DNA from: Sulfurimonas sp.
GTDB taxonomy: Bacteria > Campylobacterota > Campylobacteria > Campylobacterales > Sulfurimonadaceae
Direction of reading: 5' to 3'
Assembly: GCA_027082875.1 (NCBI GenBank)
Contig: JALWTK010000129.1
Span: forward strand, 1 to 50,865
DNA: 50,865 nucleotides
The first letter of the stretch is position 1. Each line of letters opens with the position of its first letter. Position numbers and translations under genes: made by a program. Below, piece after piece: positions 16,691-24,532 of this stretch. The notes beneath the pieces were generated by a model. The model ran no database searches, was not told the DNA's origin, and saw only the letters and a list, made by a program, of their open reading frames with translations.

Positions 16691-17719
16691 ATGAGACTTC
16701 TTCTCCTCTCCCTTCTTCTTAGTTTCAATCTTTTAGGCTTTGAGAGTTATAATTATGTCAACAAAAACTACAAAATAACTTCCAAGCAAGAACTTAAACA
16801 CGACTATTTTTCAAAAATATCTACACATTTTTATGCGCAAGAAATTAAATATTTTAACTCCTTTGATGGACTGAAAATCGCTTATAGAATCTTCAAAGTG
16901 AAAAATGCAAAAGTAAATATAGTTATCTCAAGTGGTCGAACGGAGGGTATGCTCAAGTACCAAGAATTTATTTATGATCTTAATCGTAATGGCTATAGTG
17001 TTTATATCTCAGACCACCGTGGACAAGGTAATTCACAGAGACTCCTTAAAGATACTCAAATTGGACATGTTATAAAGTTTGAAAACTATGTAAAAGATTT
17101 ACATCAGTTTGTTATAAACTTTGTGCCTAAGGATAAAAAAAGAGTTCTTATTGGTCACTCTATGGGTGGAGCGATAGCATCACTTTATGTGGAAGAATAT
17201 CCTCAAGATTTTACTATGTTGGCATTAAGCTCTCCTATGCATCAACCTGACTTAGTAGGGAACTCTTTTGGTAATTTAGCTTGTGAGCTTATTGAGAAAC
17301 GTAAACATGATATTGATAGATATGCAATAGGACAAAAATCTTATGATGACTCTACTACACCTTTTGAAAAAAATATTTTAACACACTCTAAACTTAGATA
17401 TGAGATTACTAAGATAGCTTTTGATATTGAGCCTCAAACAAAAGTTGGAGGCCCGAGTGTTCGATGGGTTTCAGAAGCGTGTTCAGGAAGTGCAAAAAGT
17501 ATTGCAAATGCTTCAAAGATAAAAATCCCTGTATTATTACTTCAAGCAGCAGAAGATAAGGTAGTCAATCTTGAACCACAAGAGAAATTTTGTGAAAATG
17601 TAGGAAAATTATGTCAGGGTTATTCTATAAAAGGTGCATATCATGAGCTTTTTGTAGAAAAAGATAGTATTAGAAAGAGAGTAATGACTGCTCTACTGAA
17701 TTTTATAGAGAGTCATTAG
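16691..17719 (+). CDS. Alpha/beta hydrolase, lysophospholipase-like, exported
   Basis: The 342-residue protein starts with a signal-peptide-like segment (MRLLLLSLLLSFNLLGF). It has the serine hydrolase nucleophile elbow GHSMGG with S157, and D289 (QAAEDKVV) and H318 (GAYHE) complete the triad. The order and the ISSGRTEGMLKYQEF and DHRGQGNS blocks resemble PldB-type lysophospholipases. It starts two bases after murE, and a periplasmic or membrane-lipid role is likely. Confidence 0.8.
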   Translation: MRLLLLSLLLSFNLLGFESYNYVNKNYKITSKQELKHDYFSKISTHFYAQEIKYFNSFDGLKIAYRIFKVKNAKVNIVISSGRTEGMLKYQEFIYDLNRNGYSVYISDHRGQGNSQRLLKDTQIGHVIKFENYVKDLHQFVINFVPKDKKRVLIGHSMGGAIASLYVEEYPQDFTMLALSSPMHQPDLVGNSFGNLACELIEKRKHDIDRYAIGQKSYDDSTTPFEKNILTHSKLRYEITKIAFDIEPQTKVGGPSVRWVSEACSGSAKSIANASKIKIPVLLLQAAEDKVVNLEPQEKFCENVGKLCQGYSIKGAYHELFVEKDSIRKRVMTALLNFIESH

Positions 17720-17729
17720 TCTATTGGCA

Positions 17730-18353
17730 TTAGAAAGTTTTGTTAAAGTCTACTTGATTTGAAGTATTGAGAAAGAGAGAGGCTTTTAAAAAGATAGAAC
17801 TAACATTTTTATCAATAGTGAAGGTCACACTACTCGCGTTTTGTTCACTGATAGTGATGTTCTCATCCCCACTCCAAGTAATATTACTCATTAGAGAGAC
17901 ATTAGTCTCATTATTTTCAAAATTTCCTTTTATAGTAAGTGTTTGTGGATTTCCTATGTCAGAGATATTAATATCTGTTGCATTAACATAGGTAAGTGAT
18001 TGTAAGCTTTTTATATGTACGGGAGATGAATTGCTAAACTGTGAGGCATACACTATTTTTAAAGTAGTATCTCCACCATTTTTCAGCGGAGCTAGTGTAC
18101 CTATGCCAGTGTAGAGTAGATTTGTATCTGGAGTTGACCAAGTTATATCTTTTGTACCGTCTGTAGTAGTTCCATCAGTATAAGTGACTATAGCCTTATA
18201 ACTTTTACTTGCATCTGTAGAGTAGAGTGAAATATTTAAGTCATTGATATCTATAGAAGAGATATCTGGGATGGGTGAAGTTGTAGTGTTATCTCCGCAG
18301 GAGATGAGAAGAAAAGGAAGTAAAAATGAAGATAATTTTGTAGAGAGTTGCAT
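17730..18353 (-). CDS. Lipoprotein with bacterial Ig-like repeats
   Basis: The 207-residue protein has a lipoprotein signal ending in LLISC with C19 as the lipidated residue, followed by Gly-Asp. The body is Ser/Thr/Asn-rich beta structure with BIG2-like wording (KSYKAIVTYTDGTTTDGTKDITWSTPDTNL, IGTLAPLKNGGDTTLKIVYA). Such domains are found on surface or periplasmic proteins. It follows the outer-membrane protein gene by seven bases on the same strand, so the two may form a unit. Function unknown. Confidence 0.65.
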   Translation of the reverse strand: MQLSTKLSSFLLPFLLISCGDNTTTSPIPDISSIDINDLNISLYSTDASKSYKAIVTYTDGTTTDGTKDITWSTPDTNLLYTGIGTLAPLKNGGDTTLKIVYASQFSNSSPVHIKSLQSLTYVNATDINISDIGNPQTLTIKGNFENNETNVSLMSNITWSGDENITISEQNASSVTFTIDKNVSSIFLKASLFLNTSNQVDFNKTF

Positions 18354-18360
18354 AATAATC

Positions 18361-18933
18361 CTAGTATCTGTAGTTTATACCGAAGTATACTGTATTCATA
18401 ACGGAGTTGTAACTTGTTTTTGTTGTGATGAAATTTATAGCTTCGTAGGATATATGTCTAGCTTCATAACCTAATTCTAAGTCAAAGTGTTTACTCAGTG
18501 GAATATAGGAACCAAGTGCTAACTGAAATGAGCCAAATGCAAGAGATTTGTGAAGTTTTCTATCGATATTATGTACACCACTTCCAAAACCAACTTTTAC
18601 AAAGGGAAGTGCATAGATGTTAAAGTCAAAGGCTTTAATAAGACTAACATTAAAACCAATTTTATTCCCATCTTTACTAGCTGAGGGTGCTGATGAAAAT
18701 ATTTTTGCATCGTTATTGAGATAGTCTAAGGAAAACTCAACTGAATATGCTTTTCTATCTCCATAACCTATTTTAATATTTGCTAAAGCAGAAGAACTTG
18801 TAGCATCAACTTCAGAGAATTTTTCTTTGTAAACACCGATATGTGTACCGATGTAAGGTGTTGCATCTGCAAAAAGTGTAGTAAGTAAGAGTGAAAAGAG
18901 TATAATTTTTTTCAATTTGTATAGCTTCCTCAA
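18361..18933 (-). CDS. Small outer-membrane beta-barrel protein
   Basis: The 190-residue protein has a signal peptide (KIILFSLLLTTLFADA), then alternating polar and hydrophobic strands with YIGTHIGVY, KIGFNVSLI and FGSFQLALGSYIPLSKHFDLELGYEARH. It ends in NTVYFGINYRY, the aromatic C-terminus used by the BAM complex. It resembles the 8-stranded OmpW/OmpA-type barrels. Function is not evident. It is transcribed divergently from the ferredoxin-like gene. Confidence 0.65.
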   Translation of the reverse strand: MRKLYKLKKIILFSLLLTTLFADATPYIGTHIGVYKEKFSEVDATSSSALANIKIGYGDRKAYSVEFSLDYLNNDAKIFSSAPSASKDGNKIGFNVSLIKAFDFNIYALPFVKVGFGSGVHNIDRKLHKSLAFGSFQLALGSYIPLSKHFDLELGYEARHISYEAINFITTKTSYNSVMNTVYFGINYRY

Positions 18934-18949
18934 AGAGTTTTAGAGAGAA

Positions 18950-18955
18950 ATTATA
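18950..18955 (-). promoter_or_regulatory. -10 box for the outer-membrane protein gene
   Basis: On the minus strand the element reads TTTTGCTATAATTTC with TATAAT at 18950-18955, 17 bases before the ATG at 18933. The same 15 bases occur on the plus strand at the opposite end of the intergenic region (19023-19037). Confidence 0.65.
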
Positions 18956-19028
18956 GCAAAATACTTGCTAATAAACTTAAAAAAGTAAACTTATTTATTA
19001 GCATTAGACTAAAGGAGAAGAATTTTGC

Positions 19029-19034
19029 TATAAT
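19029..19034 (+). promoter_or_regulatory. -10 box for the ferredoxin-panD-ybaB run
   Basis: TATAAT in TTTTGCTATAATTTC lies 27 bases before the ATG at 19062. It matches the extended form frequently seen for sigma-70 promoters in Campylobacterota. It probably drives the ferredoxin, panD, ybaB, PDZ and ispA genes together, since the gaps are short. Confidence 0.7.
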
Positions 19035-19061
19035 TTCGAAAAAAAATCAAGGACTATTTTT

Positions 19062-19436
19062 ATGGGAATCCCTCAACCAGCCTTTTATATGTTTAAATGT
19101 GAGCAATCAGCTCCTCCAGGAATGCCAAAACCATCATGTGTAACAAAAGATACACAAGATTTATTTCAACACTTAGCTACTACTCTTATGAAAGAGGGTG
19201 TAATGGGTACAGTGCAGCCAATCCGCACAGGATGTATGAACCGTTGTCAAAGTGGTCCAGTTATGTTAGTGGAACCAGGTCATACTATGTATGCTGGCCT
19301 TACAAAAGAGAAGATCGACCGTATTGTACAAGAGCACATCATTGGTGGAAATGTAGTTGAAGAGTTCGTAATAGACTCTGAAATGTGGGATACAGCCATT
19401 AGCCCTGCAGATATGAAAAAGCAAATGGGTCGATAG
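19062..19436 (+). CDS. [2Fe-2S] thioredoxin-like ferredoxin
   Basis: The 124-residue protein has four cysteines spaced as in thioredoxin-like [2Fe-2S] proteins: C13-x12-C26 and C58-x3-C62 (GCMNRCQSGP). That family carries electrons or stabilises clusters. It is followed directly by panD, which does not need a ferredoxin, so the adjacency says little about its partner. A good promoter precedes it. Confidence 0.8.
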   Translation: MGIPQPAFYMFKCEQSAPPGMPKPSCVTKDTQDLFQHLATTLMKEGVMGTVQPIRTGCMNRCQSGPVMLVEPGHTMYAGLTKEKIDRIVQEHIIGGNVVEEFVIDSEMWDTAISPADMKKQMGR

Positions 19437-19444
19437 GAATTTAG

Positions 19445-19810
19445 ATGCAAATAGAGATGCTTTATAGTAAACTACATCGCGCTACCGTAACGGATGCCAA
19501 CTTAAATTATATTGGTTCTATTACTATAGATGAGGAGCTTATGGAAGCTGCGAAGATGAGAGTAGGGCAAAAAGTAGAGATACTTAACATCAACAATGGC
19601 GAGCGTTTTAGTACCTATGTTATTCTCGGTGAACGTTATAAACGCGACATCTGTCTTAACGGCGCAGCAGCTCGTAAGGTGCAACCAGGTGACAAGATCA
19701 TTATAGTTGCATATGCTTCTTATAATGAAAAAGAGCTTGAGACTTATGAGCCTAAGGTTGTTATATTAGATGAAAAAAATAATATTACTGACATAGAGGC
19801 ATGTATCTAA
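19445..19810 (+). CDS. panD: Aspartate 1-decarboxylase proenzyme
   Basis: PanD makes beta-alanine for pantothenate and coenzyme A. The 121-residue proenzyme has the self-cleavage site G24-S25 in NYIGSITID, after which Ser25 becomes the pyruvoyl cofactor. The blocks [12 protein letters not shown] and [22 protein letters not shown] are typical. Its stop abuts the ybaB start. Confidence 0.95.
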   Translation: MQIEMLYSKLHRATVTDANLNYIGSITIDEELMEAAKMRVGQKVEILNINNGERFSTYVILGERYKRDICLNGAAARKVQPGDKIIIVAYASYNEKELETYEPKVVILDEKNNITDIEACI

Positions 19811-20122
19811 ATGTTTGACATGGGCCAAATGGGTAAAATGCTTGAGGGAATGCAGGAAAATGCAGAGAAACTCAAGGAAGATCTTGCAAGTAAATCTTAC
19901 AGTGTTAAAACTGGTGGTGGACTTGTAGAACTTACTGTCAATGGTAATGGTGAAGTTATAGATTTAGTAATAGATGATACAACTTTAACAGACAAAGACA
20001 TGTTACAGATTTTACTTATTGGTGCTATCAATGATGCCAATAAAATGGTCCAGCAAAACCAGCAGAGTAGTGCGATGAACATGCTCGGTGGTATGGGTAA
20101 TCCCTTTGGTGGAGCGAAGTAG
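19811..20122 (+). CDS. YbaB/EbfC-family nucleoid-associated protein
   Basis: The 103-residue protein has the YbaB pattern: an N-terminal helix rich in Met, Glu and Lys, then GGGLVELTVNGNGEVIDLVIDD and a C-terminal helix. These proteins bind DNA as dimers. The gene starts with no gap after panD and its TAG directly precedes the GTG of the PDZ protein. The panD-ybaB and ybaB-PDZ-ispA-tkt neighbours are known to me from Helicobacter and Campylobacter. Confidence 0.9.
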   Translation: MFDMGQMGKMLEGMQENAEKLKEDLASKSYSVKTGGGLVELTVNGNGEVIDLVIDDTTLTDKDMLQILLIGAINDANKMVQQNQQSSAMNMLGGMGNPFGGAK

Positions 20123-21103
20123 GTGTTTCGCCTATTTCTCCTCACACAACTCTTTCTAGTAAGTATATATGCCTGTCAAGGTGGTTATGTCTCATGTGTA
20201 GCCAAAATAAAAGACTCCAAAACTATTCAAAACAACTCACTTAGTATACCTGTAAAAGGGCATAAACGATTAGTCTATTCTAAGCAGAGACCTAATGCAA
20301 AAATTCTTAAGTACGATCCTTTCCTCTCTCTTTATCTTATAAAAGATAAAAGCACTTTTGCCTATCCTTTTCGTGTTAATATGAAGCTACAACTAGGCTC
20401 AGCACTTGTAACTAATAAATATGCAAAAGAGGGGAAAATTCTCAAAAATCAAATAGGACTTAACTCACTTGCACTTTATAGTGTGAAAAGTAAAAAGCCA
20501 GCTCTTATCACAAGCTCATGTTGCTCTTTAGAAGGGATAGTGACACCTCGTGGTGTGATTCAAAAAGAGTACATCAAGAGATTTCTCTCCTCTGCACCTG
20601 CGACTTATGGAGATATAGGAGTAAGAGTAAAAGATGAAAAGGGTTTGGTGATAGTGAACTCTTCTAATCCTTACATTAAAGATAACCCTTTCCACAAAGA
20701 AGACTACATAGTGGCTTTTGATGGTAAGAGAGTACGTTCGGCTTCTATTTTTATGAGAAAGGTTCTCTTCTCAAAGATAGGCTCCCTGCATAGTGTGAAA
20801 GTCAAACGCGATGGAAAGTTTCTTACCTTTGATATAATAACTCATAAACGCTATGGTGGAGGGGTATTAAGTGATACTTTTTTAGAACAAAAAGGTATCT
20901 ATTTTGATGAAAATCTTCATATTATCAAATTACCAAAGATGCTTAAGAATTATGGACTCTTAGTAGGAGATCGGCTTCTTCAGGTAAATGCTATAACAGT
21001 AAAAAATCAAGAAGAACTTCTACGGTATATAGAGAACTTTAAAGATTTCTCACTTCTTCTTTTTGAGAGAAAAAACTTCCAGTTTTTTGTAAAGATTAAG
21101 TAG
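20123..21103 (+). CDS. Exported PDZ-domain protein
   Basis: The start is GTG immediately after the ybaB stop. The 326-residue protein has a signal-like N-terminus (FRLFLLTQLFLVSIYACQGG). Two PDZ-like segments are visible: one around residues 168-240 (IGVRVKDEKGLVIVNSSNPYI, EDYIVAFDGKRVRS) and one at 285-320 (YGLLVGDRLLQVNAITVKNQEELL). There is no protease domain, so it is likely a periplasmic binding or scaffold protein. A homologue sits beside ispA in Campylobacter, from memory; its function there is unknown. Confidence 0.7.
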   Translation: MFRLFLLTQLFLVSIYACQGGYVSCVAKIKDSKTIQNNSLSIPVKGHKRLVYSKQRPNAKILKYDPFLSLYLIKDKSTFAYPFRVNMKLQLGSALVTNKYAKEGKILKNQIGLNSLALYSVKSKKPALITSSCCSLEGIVTPRGVIQKEYIKRFLSSAPATYGDIGVRVKDEKGLVIVNSSNPYIKDNPFHKEDYIVAFDGKRVRSASIFMRKVLFSKIGSLHSVKVKRDGKFLTFDIITHKRYGGGVLSDTFLEQKGIYFDENLHIIKLPKMLKNYGLLVGDRLLQVNAITVKNQEELLRYIENFKDFSLLLFERKNFQFFVKIK

Positions 21104-21122
21104 AAAAACAGTAAAATTTCCT

Positions 21123-21968
21123 ATGCAAAACTTTGAGCAATTTTTATTAGATAACTTACCAACATCAAAAAGTATTCACCCTACTTATGAAGATGCTCTA
21201 CAAAACATGCTTATCGCTGGTGGCAAAAGATTTCGACCAGCTCTTTTACTCGGTGTAGTAAAAGCTTACAATCCTCTTATGCTAGACTCTGCAAGACATG
21301 CAGCCTATGCTATAGAACTTCTTCACACTTACTCACTTATTCACGATGATTTACCAGCTATGGATGACTCACCACTTCGCCGTGGGAAACCGACTCTTCA
21401 TGTTTCATTTGATGAAGTAACAGCTATCTTGGTAGGTGATGCACTTAACACTTACTCTTTTGAAGTCTTAGCAAATGCACCTTTTTCAGATGCTACTCGG
21501 GTTAAACTTATCCGTGAGTTAGCCTCTAATGGTGGTCTTAATGGTATGGTTCTCGGTCAAGCAATAGATTGCTACTTTGAAAACAGACCACTTAAAGTGG
21601 AAGATATAAAGTTTCTTCATACAAATAAAACAGCTAAACTTATAGCAGCTTCTCTTAAGATGGGAGCAATTATAGTTGGTCAAGAAGATGTGGCAGAGAA
21701 GCTTTATGACTTTGGGATTAAACTTGGACTGCTCTTTCAGATTCAAGATGACATCTTAGATGTGACACAGAGTAGTGAAGAAGCCGGAAAACTTACAAAT
21801 AATGATGAAGATAAAAATAGCTTTGTTACGATACTAGGGCTTCAAGAAGCAACTGCCGAGGCAGATGCAATAGCTACAGAATTAACACAAGAGATACTTA
21901 GTCTCGATGAGAGCTTACAACGTGAGTTGTCCTCGTTACTAAGAAAATACATCAACAGACACAAATAA
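21123..21968 (+). CDS. ispA: Polyprenyl (geranyl/farnesyl) diphosphate synthase
   Basis: The 281-residue protein is an IspA-type short-chain prenyl synthase. Both aspartate-rich motifs are present: DDLPAMDD near residue 78 and DDILD near 209, with GGKRFRPALLL upstream. It builds farnesyl diphosphate from IPP and DMAPP for quinones and undecaprenyl carriers. tkt follows in the same direction after 30 bases. Confidence 0.93.
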   Translation: MQNFEQFLLDNLPTSKSIHPTYEDALQNMLIAGGKRFRPALLLGVVKAYNPLMLDSARHAAYAIELLHTYSLIHDDLPAMDDSPLRRGKPTLHVSFDEVTAILVGDALNTYSFEVLANAPFSDATRVKLIRELASNGGLNGMVLGQAIDCYFENRPLKVEDIKFLHTNKTAKLIAASLKMGAIIVGQEDVAEKLYDFGIKLGLLFQIQDDILDVTQSSEEAGKLTNNDEDKNSFVTILGLQEATAEADAIATELTQEILSLDESLQRELSSLLRKYINRHK

Positions 21969-21998
21969 AACACACAAACAAAATTAAGGATTAAGAAT

Positions 21999-23918
21999 AT
22001 GCCAAATGTAATGCGTAAAAAGATGGCGGATAGTATTAGATTTTTAGCTGCAGATATGGTTCAGGCTGCAAACTCAGGACACCCAGGTGCACCTATGGGT
22101 CTCGCAGATATCGCAGTAGTTCTAAGTGAACATCTCAAGCATAACCCGAAAAATCCTGACTGGTTAAATCGAGATAGATTAGTATTCTCAGGTGGACATG
22201 CAACTGGTCTTATCTACTCACTCTACTATCTATGGGGCTATGGTTTAGAGATAGAAGATCTTAAAAACTTCCGTCAACTAGATTCTAAAACACCTGGGCA
22301 TCCTGAATATGGTCACACAGCAGGTATAGAAATCACTACTGGACCATTGGGACAGGGTATTGCAAATGCAGTTGGTTTTGCTATGGCATCTAAGTTTGTA
22401 GGTGCACAAATAAATAGCGATACTGCGGACTTGATTGATCATCATGTCTACTGTTTATGTGGTGATGGCGATTTAGAAGAGGGTATCTCTTATGAAGCTG
22501 CTTCTATTGCTGGACACAACAAGCTTGATAATCTTGTAGTTATTTATGATTCAAATCGGATTACTATTGAAGGTTCTACTGATTTGAGTATTAGTGAAAA
22601 TATCCGTATGCGTTTTGAGGCACAAGAGTGGGATGTTTTAGAGTGTGATGGGCATGATTATGATGAGATTAATGATGCTATTGTTCATGCAAAAGATAAC
22701 GATAAACCTACACTTATCATCGCACATACTATTATCGCTAAGGGTGCTGGAGAGTTAGAGGGTTCACATCATGCCCATGGTGCTCCTTTAGGTGATGGTG
22801 TTATTGCTAAGGCAAAAGTAGAAGCTGGTTTTGATCCTGCAAAGAAATTTTTTGTACCTGAAGATGCACTTGCTAGATTTCGTTGTGCTATAGAGCATGG
22901 TGATCTTCTTGAACGTGAGTGGATTCATAGACAGAAAACTCTTCCACTTATGGAGCAAAACGAGGCACTCTCAGCACTTCAAAACCCTGACTTTTCTCGC
23001 ATAGAGTACCCAGTGTTTGAAAAAGCTGAAGCAACTCGCAGCACTAACGGAAAGATTATGAATGCTATCGCTCGTGGTATTCCTAGTTTCTTAGGTGGAT
23101 CTGCTGACCTTAGTCCGTCAAACAAAACAAATCTAAACGATATGGGAGTTTTTCCTAAGGGTAGAAATATCTACTTTGGTATTCGTGAACATGCGATGGC
23201 ATCTATAGTGAATGCGATGGCTCTGTATGGTCCACTTATGCCTTTTTCAGCTACATTTTTTGTGTTTTCAGACTACTTAAAACCCGCTGCTCGTATTGCC
23301 GCTCTTACAGGCATCCAAAATTTTTACATCTGGACACACGATAGTATAGGTGTAGGTGAAGATGGTCCAACACATCAACCAATAGAACATCTTTCACAGT
23401 TCCGTGCACTTCCAAACTTCTATGTATGGCGTCCAGCTGATGGTGCAGAGAATGTTGAAGCTTGGAAAAAAGCACTAAGCATGAAGAAATCTCCATCTGC
23501 GTTTGTATGTTCTCGCCAAAACCTTTCAATCCTTCCAAAAGCTGTAAAGGGTGATGCATCTCGTGGTGGTTACCTTCTTGCTGAGTCTGATAATGCTGTG
23601 ATGACTATTATGGCATCAGGTTCAGAGGTGGAACTAGCACTCAAAGTGAGAGAGAGTTTAGCAGAAATGAGTGTTCCTGTAAATGTTGTTTCAGTTCCAT
23701 GTTATGACCTCTTTATTGAGCAAGATGCAGACTATATGGCATCTATCATCATTGAAGGTACAAAAACTGTAGCTATAGAAGCTGCTCGTGGGCTAGAGTG
23801 GTACAGACTTGCAGACACAGTTATTGCTATGGACAGTTTTGGTGCCTCAGCTCCAGCCCCACTCCTTTTTGAGAAATTTGGTTTCACTGTTGAGTCTATT
23901 ATGGATAAAATAAAATAA
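21999..23918 (+). CDS. tkt: Transketolase
   Basis: The 639-residue enzyme transfers two-carbon units in the non-oxidative pentose phosphate pathway. The thiamine diphosphate motif GDGDLEEGISYEA...VIYDSN lies near residues 152-190. DLSPSNKT, the FGIREHAM block and GEDGPTHQPIEHL with the active-site His lie in the second half. It is full length, next to ispA as in Campylobacter. Confidence 0.97.
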   Translation: MPNVMRKKMADSIRFLAADMVQAANSGHPGAPMGLADIAVVLSEHLKHNPKNPDWLNRDRLVFSGGHATGLIYSLYYLWGYGLEIEDLKNFRQLDSKTPGHPEYGHTAGIEITTGPLGQGIANAVGFAMASKFVGAQINSDTADLIDHHVYCLCGDGDLEEGISYEAASIAGHNKLDNLVVIYDSNRITIEGSTDLSISENIRMRFEAQEWDVLECDGHDYDEINDAIVHAKDNDKPTLIIAHTIIAKGAGELEGSHHAHGAPLGDGVIAKAKVEAGFDPAKKFFVPEDALARFRCAIEHGDLLEREWIHRQKTLPLMEQNEALSALQNPDFSRIEYPVFEKAEATRSTNGKIMNAIARGIPSFLGGSADLSPSNKTNLNDMGVFPKGRNIYFGIREHAMASIVNAMALYGPLMPFSATFFVFSDYLKPAARIAALTGIQNFYIWTHDSIGVGEDGPTHQPIEHLSQFRALPNFYVWRPADGAENVEAWKKALSMKKSPSAFVCSRQNLSILPKAVKGDASRGGYLLAESDNAVMTIMASGSEVELALKVRESLAEMSVPVNVVSVPCYDLFIEQDADYMASIIIEGTKTVAIEAARGLEWYRLADTVIAMDSFGASAPAPLLFEKFGFTVESIMDKIK

Positions 23919-23954
23919 GAATAAACATAATACGAGTATTTCAGCTCTGATTTA

Positions 23955-23989
23955 GTTTGTAAGTACTATACTTTTTGTAACTTACAAAC
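23955..23989 (+). promoter_or_regulatory. 10-bp dyad around a TATACT box, upstream of the DUF3015 gene
   Basis: GTTTGTAAGT (23955-23964) and ACTTACAAAC (23980-23989) are perfect complements separated by 15 bases that include TATACT (23967-23972). The right arm ends 12 bases before the ATG at 24002. It could be an operator over the promoter, or a hairpin in the mRNA if transcription starts earlier. Confidence 0.55.
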
Positions 23990-24001
23990 AAGGATCCAAA
24001 A

Positions 24002-24442
24002 ATGAAAAAAATTCTACTTAGCACATTAGCTGCTTTTGCTCTTACTACAACTGCTTTTGCAGGGGTGAACTCTCAAACAGGTTGTGGGTTAGGTGCCGTT
24101 CTCATTAAAGATGATTCATCTGCTCTTATGCTTGCTCTTCAGGCTACTACAAACGCTACTTCAGGAATTCAAACTTTTGGTATTACTTCGGGTACTTCTG
24201 GATGTAAAAAGACTAAGTTTGTTATGAATGAAAGAGCATCTGAGTTTGTCGCATCGAATATGGATATTCTTGCAAAAGAGATCTCTGTTGGTCATGGTGA
24301 GTCTTTAGACACACTTGCTGAGCTTTTAGAAGTTCAAAACAGAGTTGCTTTCGAAGCAGAACTTCAAGCAAACTACAACAGCATCTACACTTCACAAAAC
24401 GTTGAAATGTCAGATGTTCTTGACAACATCGCTACTATATAA
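24002..24442 (+). CDS. DUF3015-family secreted protein
   Basis: The 146-residue protein has a clear signal peptide ending in TTTAFA. The mature part matches DUF3015 in its pattern (TGCGLGAVLI, QATTNATSGIQTFGITSGTSGC) and has two cysteines, C28 and C63, that could form a disulfide. The family is periplasmic and its function is unknown. It precedes a DUF4105 protein, a pairing I have seen in other proteobacteria. Confidence 0.75.
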   Translation: MKKILLSTLAAFALTTTAFAGVNSQTGCGLGAVLIKDDSSALMLALQATTNATSGIQTFGITSGTSGCKKTKFVMNERASEFVASNMDILAKEISVGHGESLDTLAELLEVQNRVAFEAELQANYNSIYTSQNVEMSDVLDNIATI

Positions 24443-24453
24443 GTAGAGATTTT

Positions 24454-24498
24454 GTATTAAACGCCATTGGTGTTTAATACATATTACCCCTAAACACC
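24454..24498 (+). promoter_or_regulatory. Competing hairpins between the DUF3015 and DUF4105 genes
   Basis: GTATTAAACGCC (24454-24465) pairs with GGTGTTTAATAC (24469-24480) through 12 bp with one G-U. The segment GGTGTTTA (24469-24476) is also an exact complement of TAAACACC (24491-24498). The two stems cannot form together. No U-run follows the first, so it may be a processing or attenuation element. Confidence 0.5.
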
Positions 24499-24532
24499 AC
24501 TTCGAGGACACCTTATTTTACACAAATTTTTT

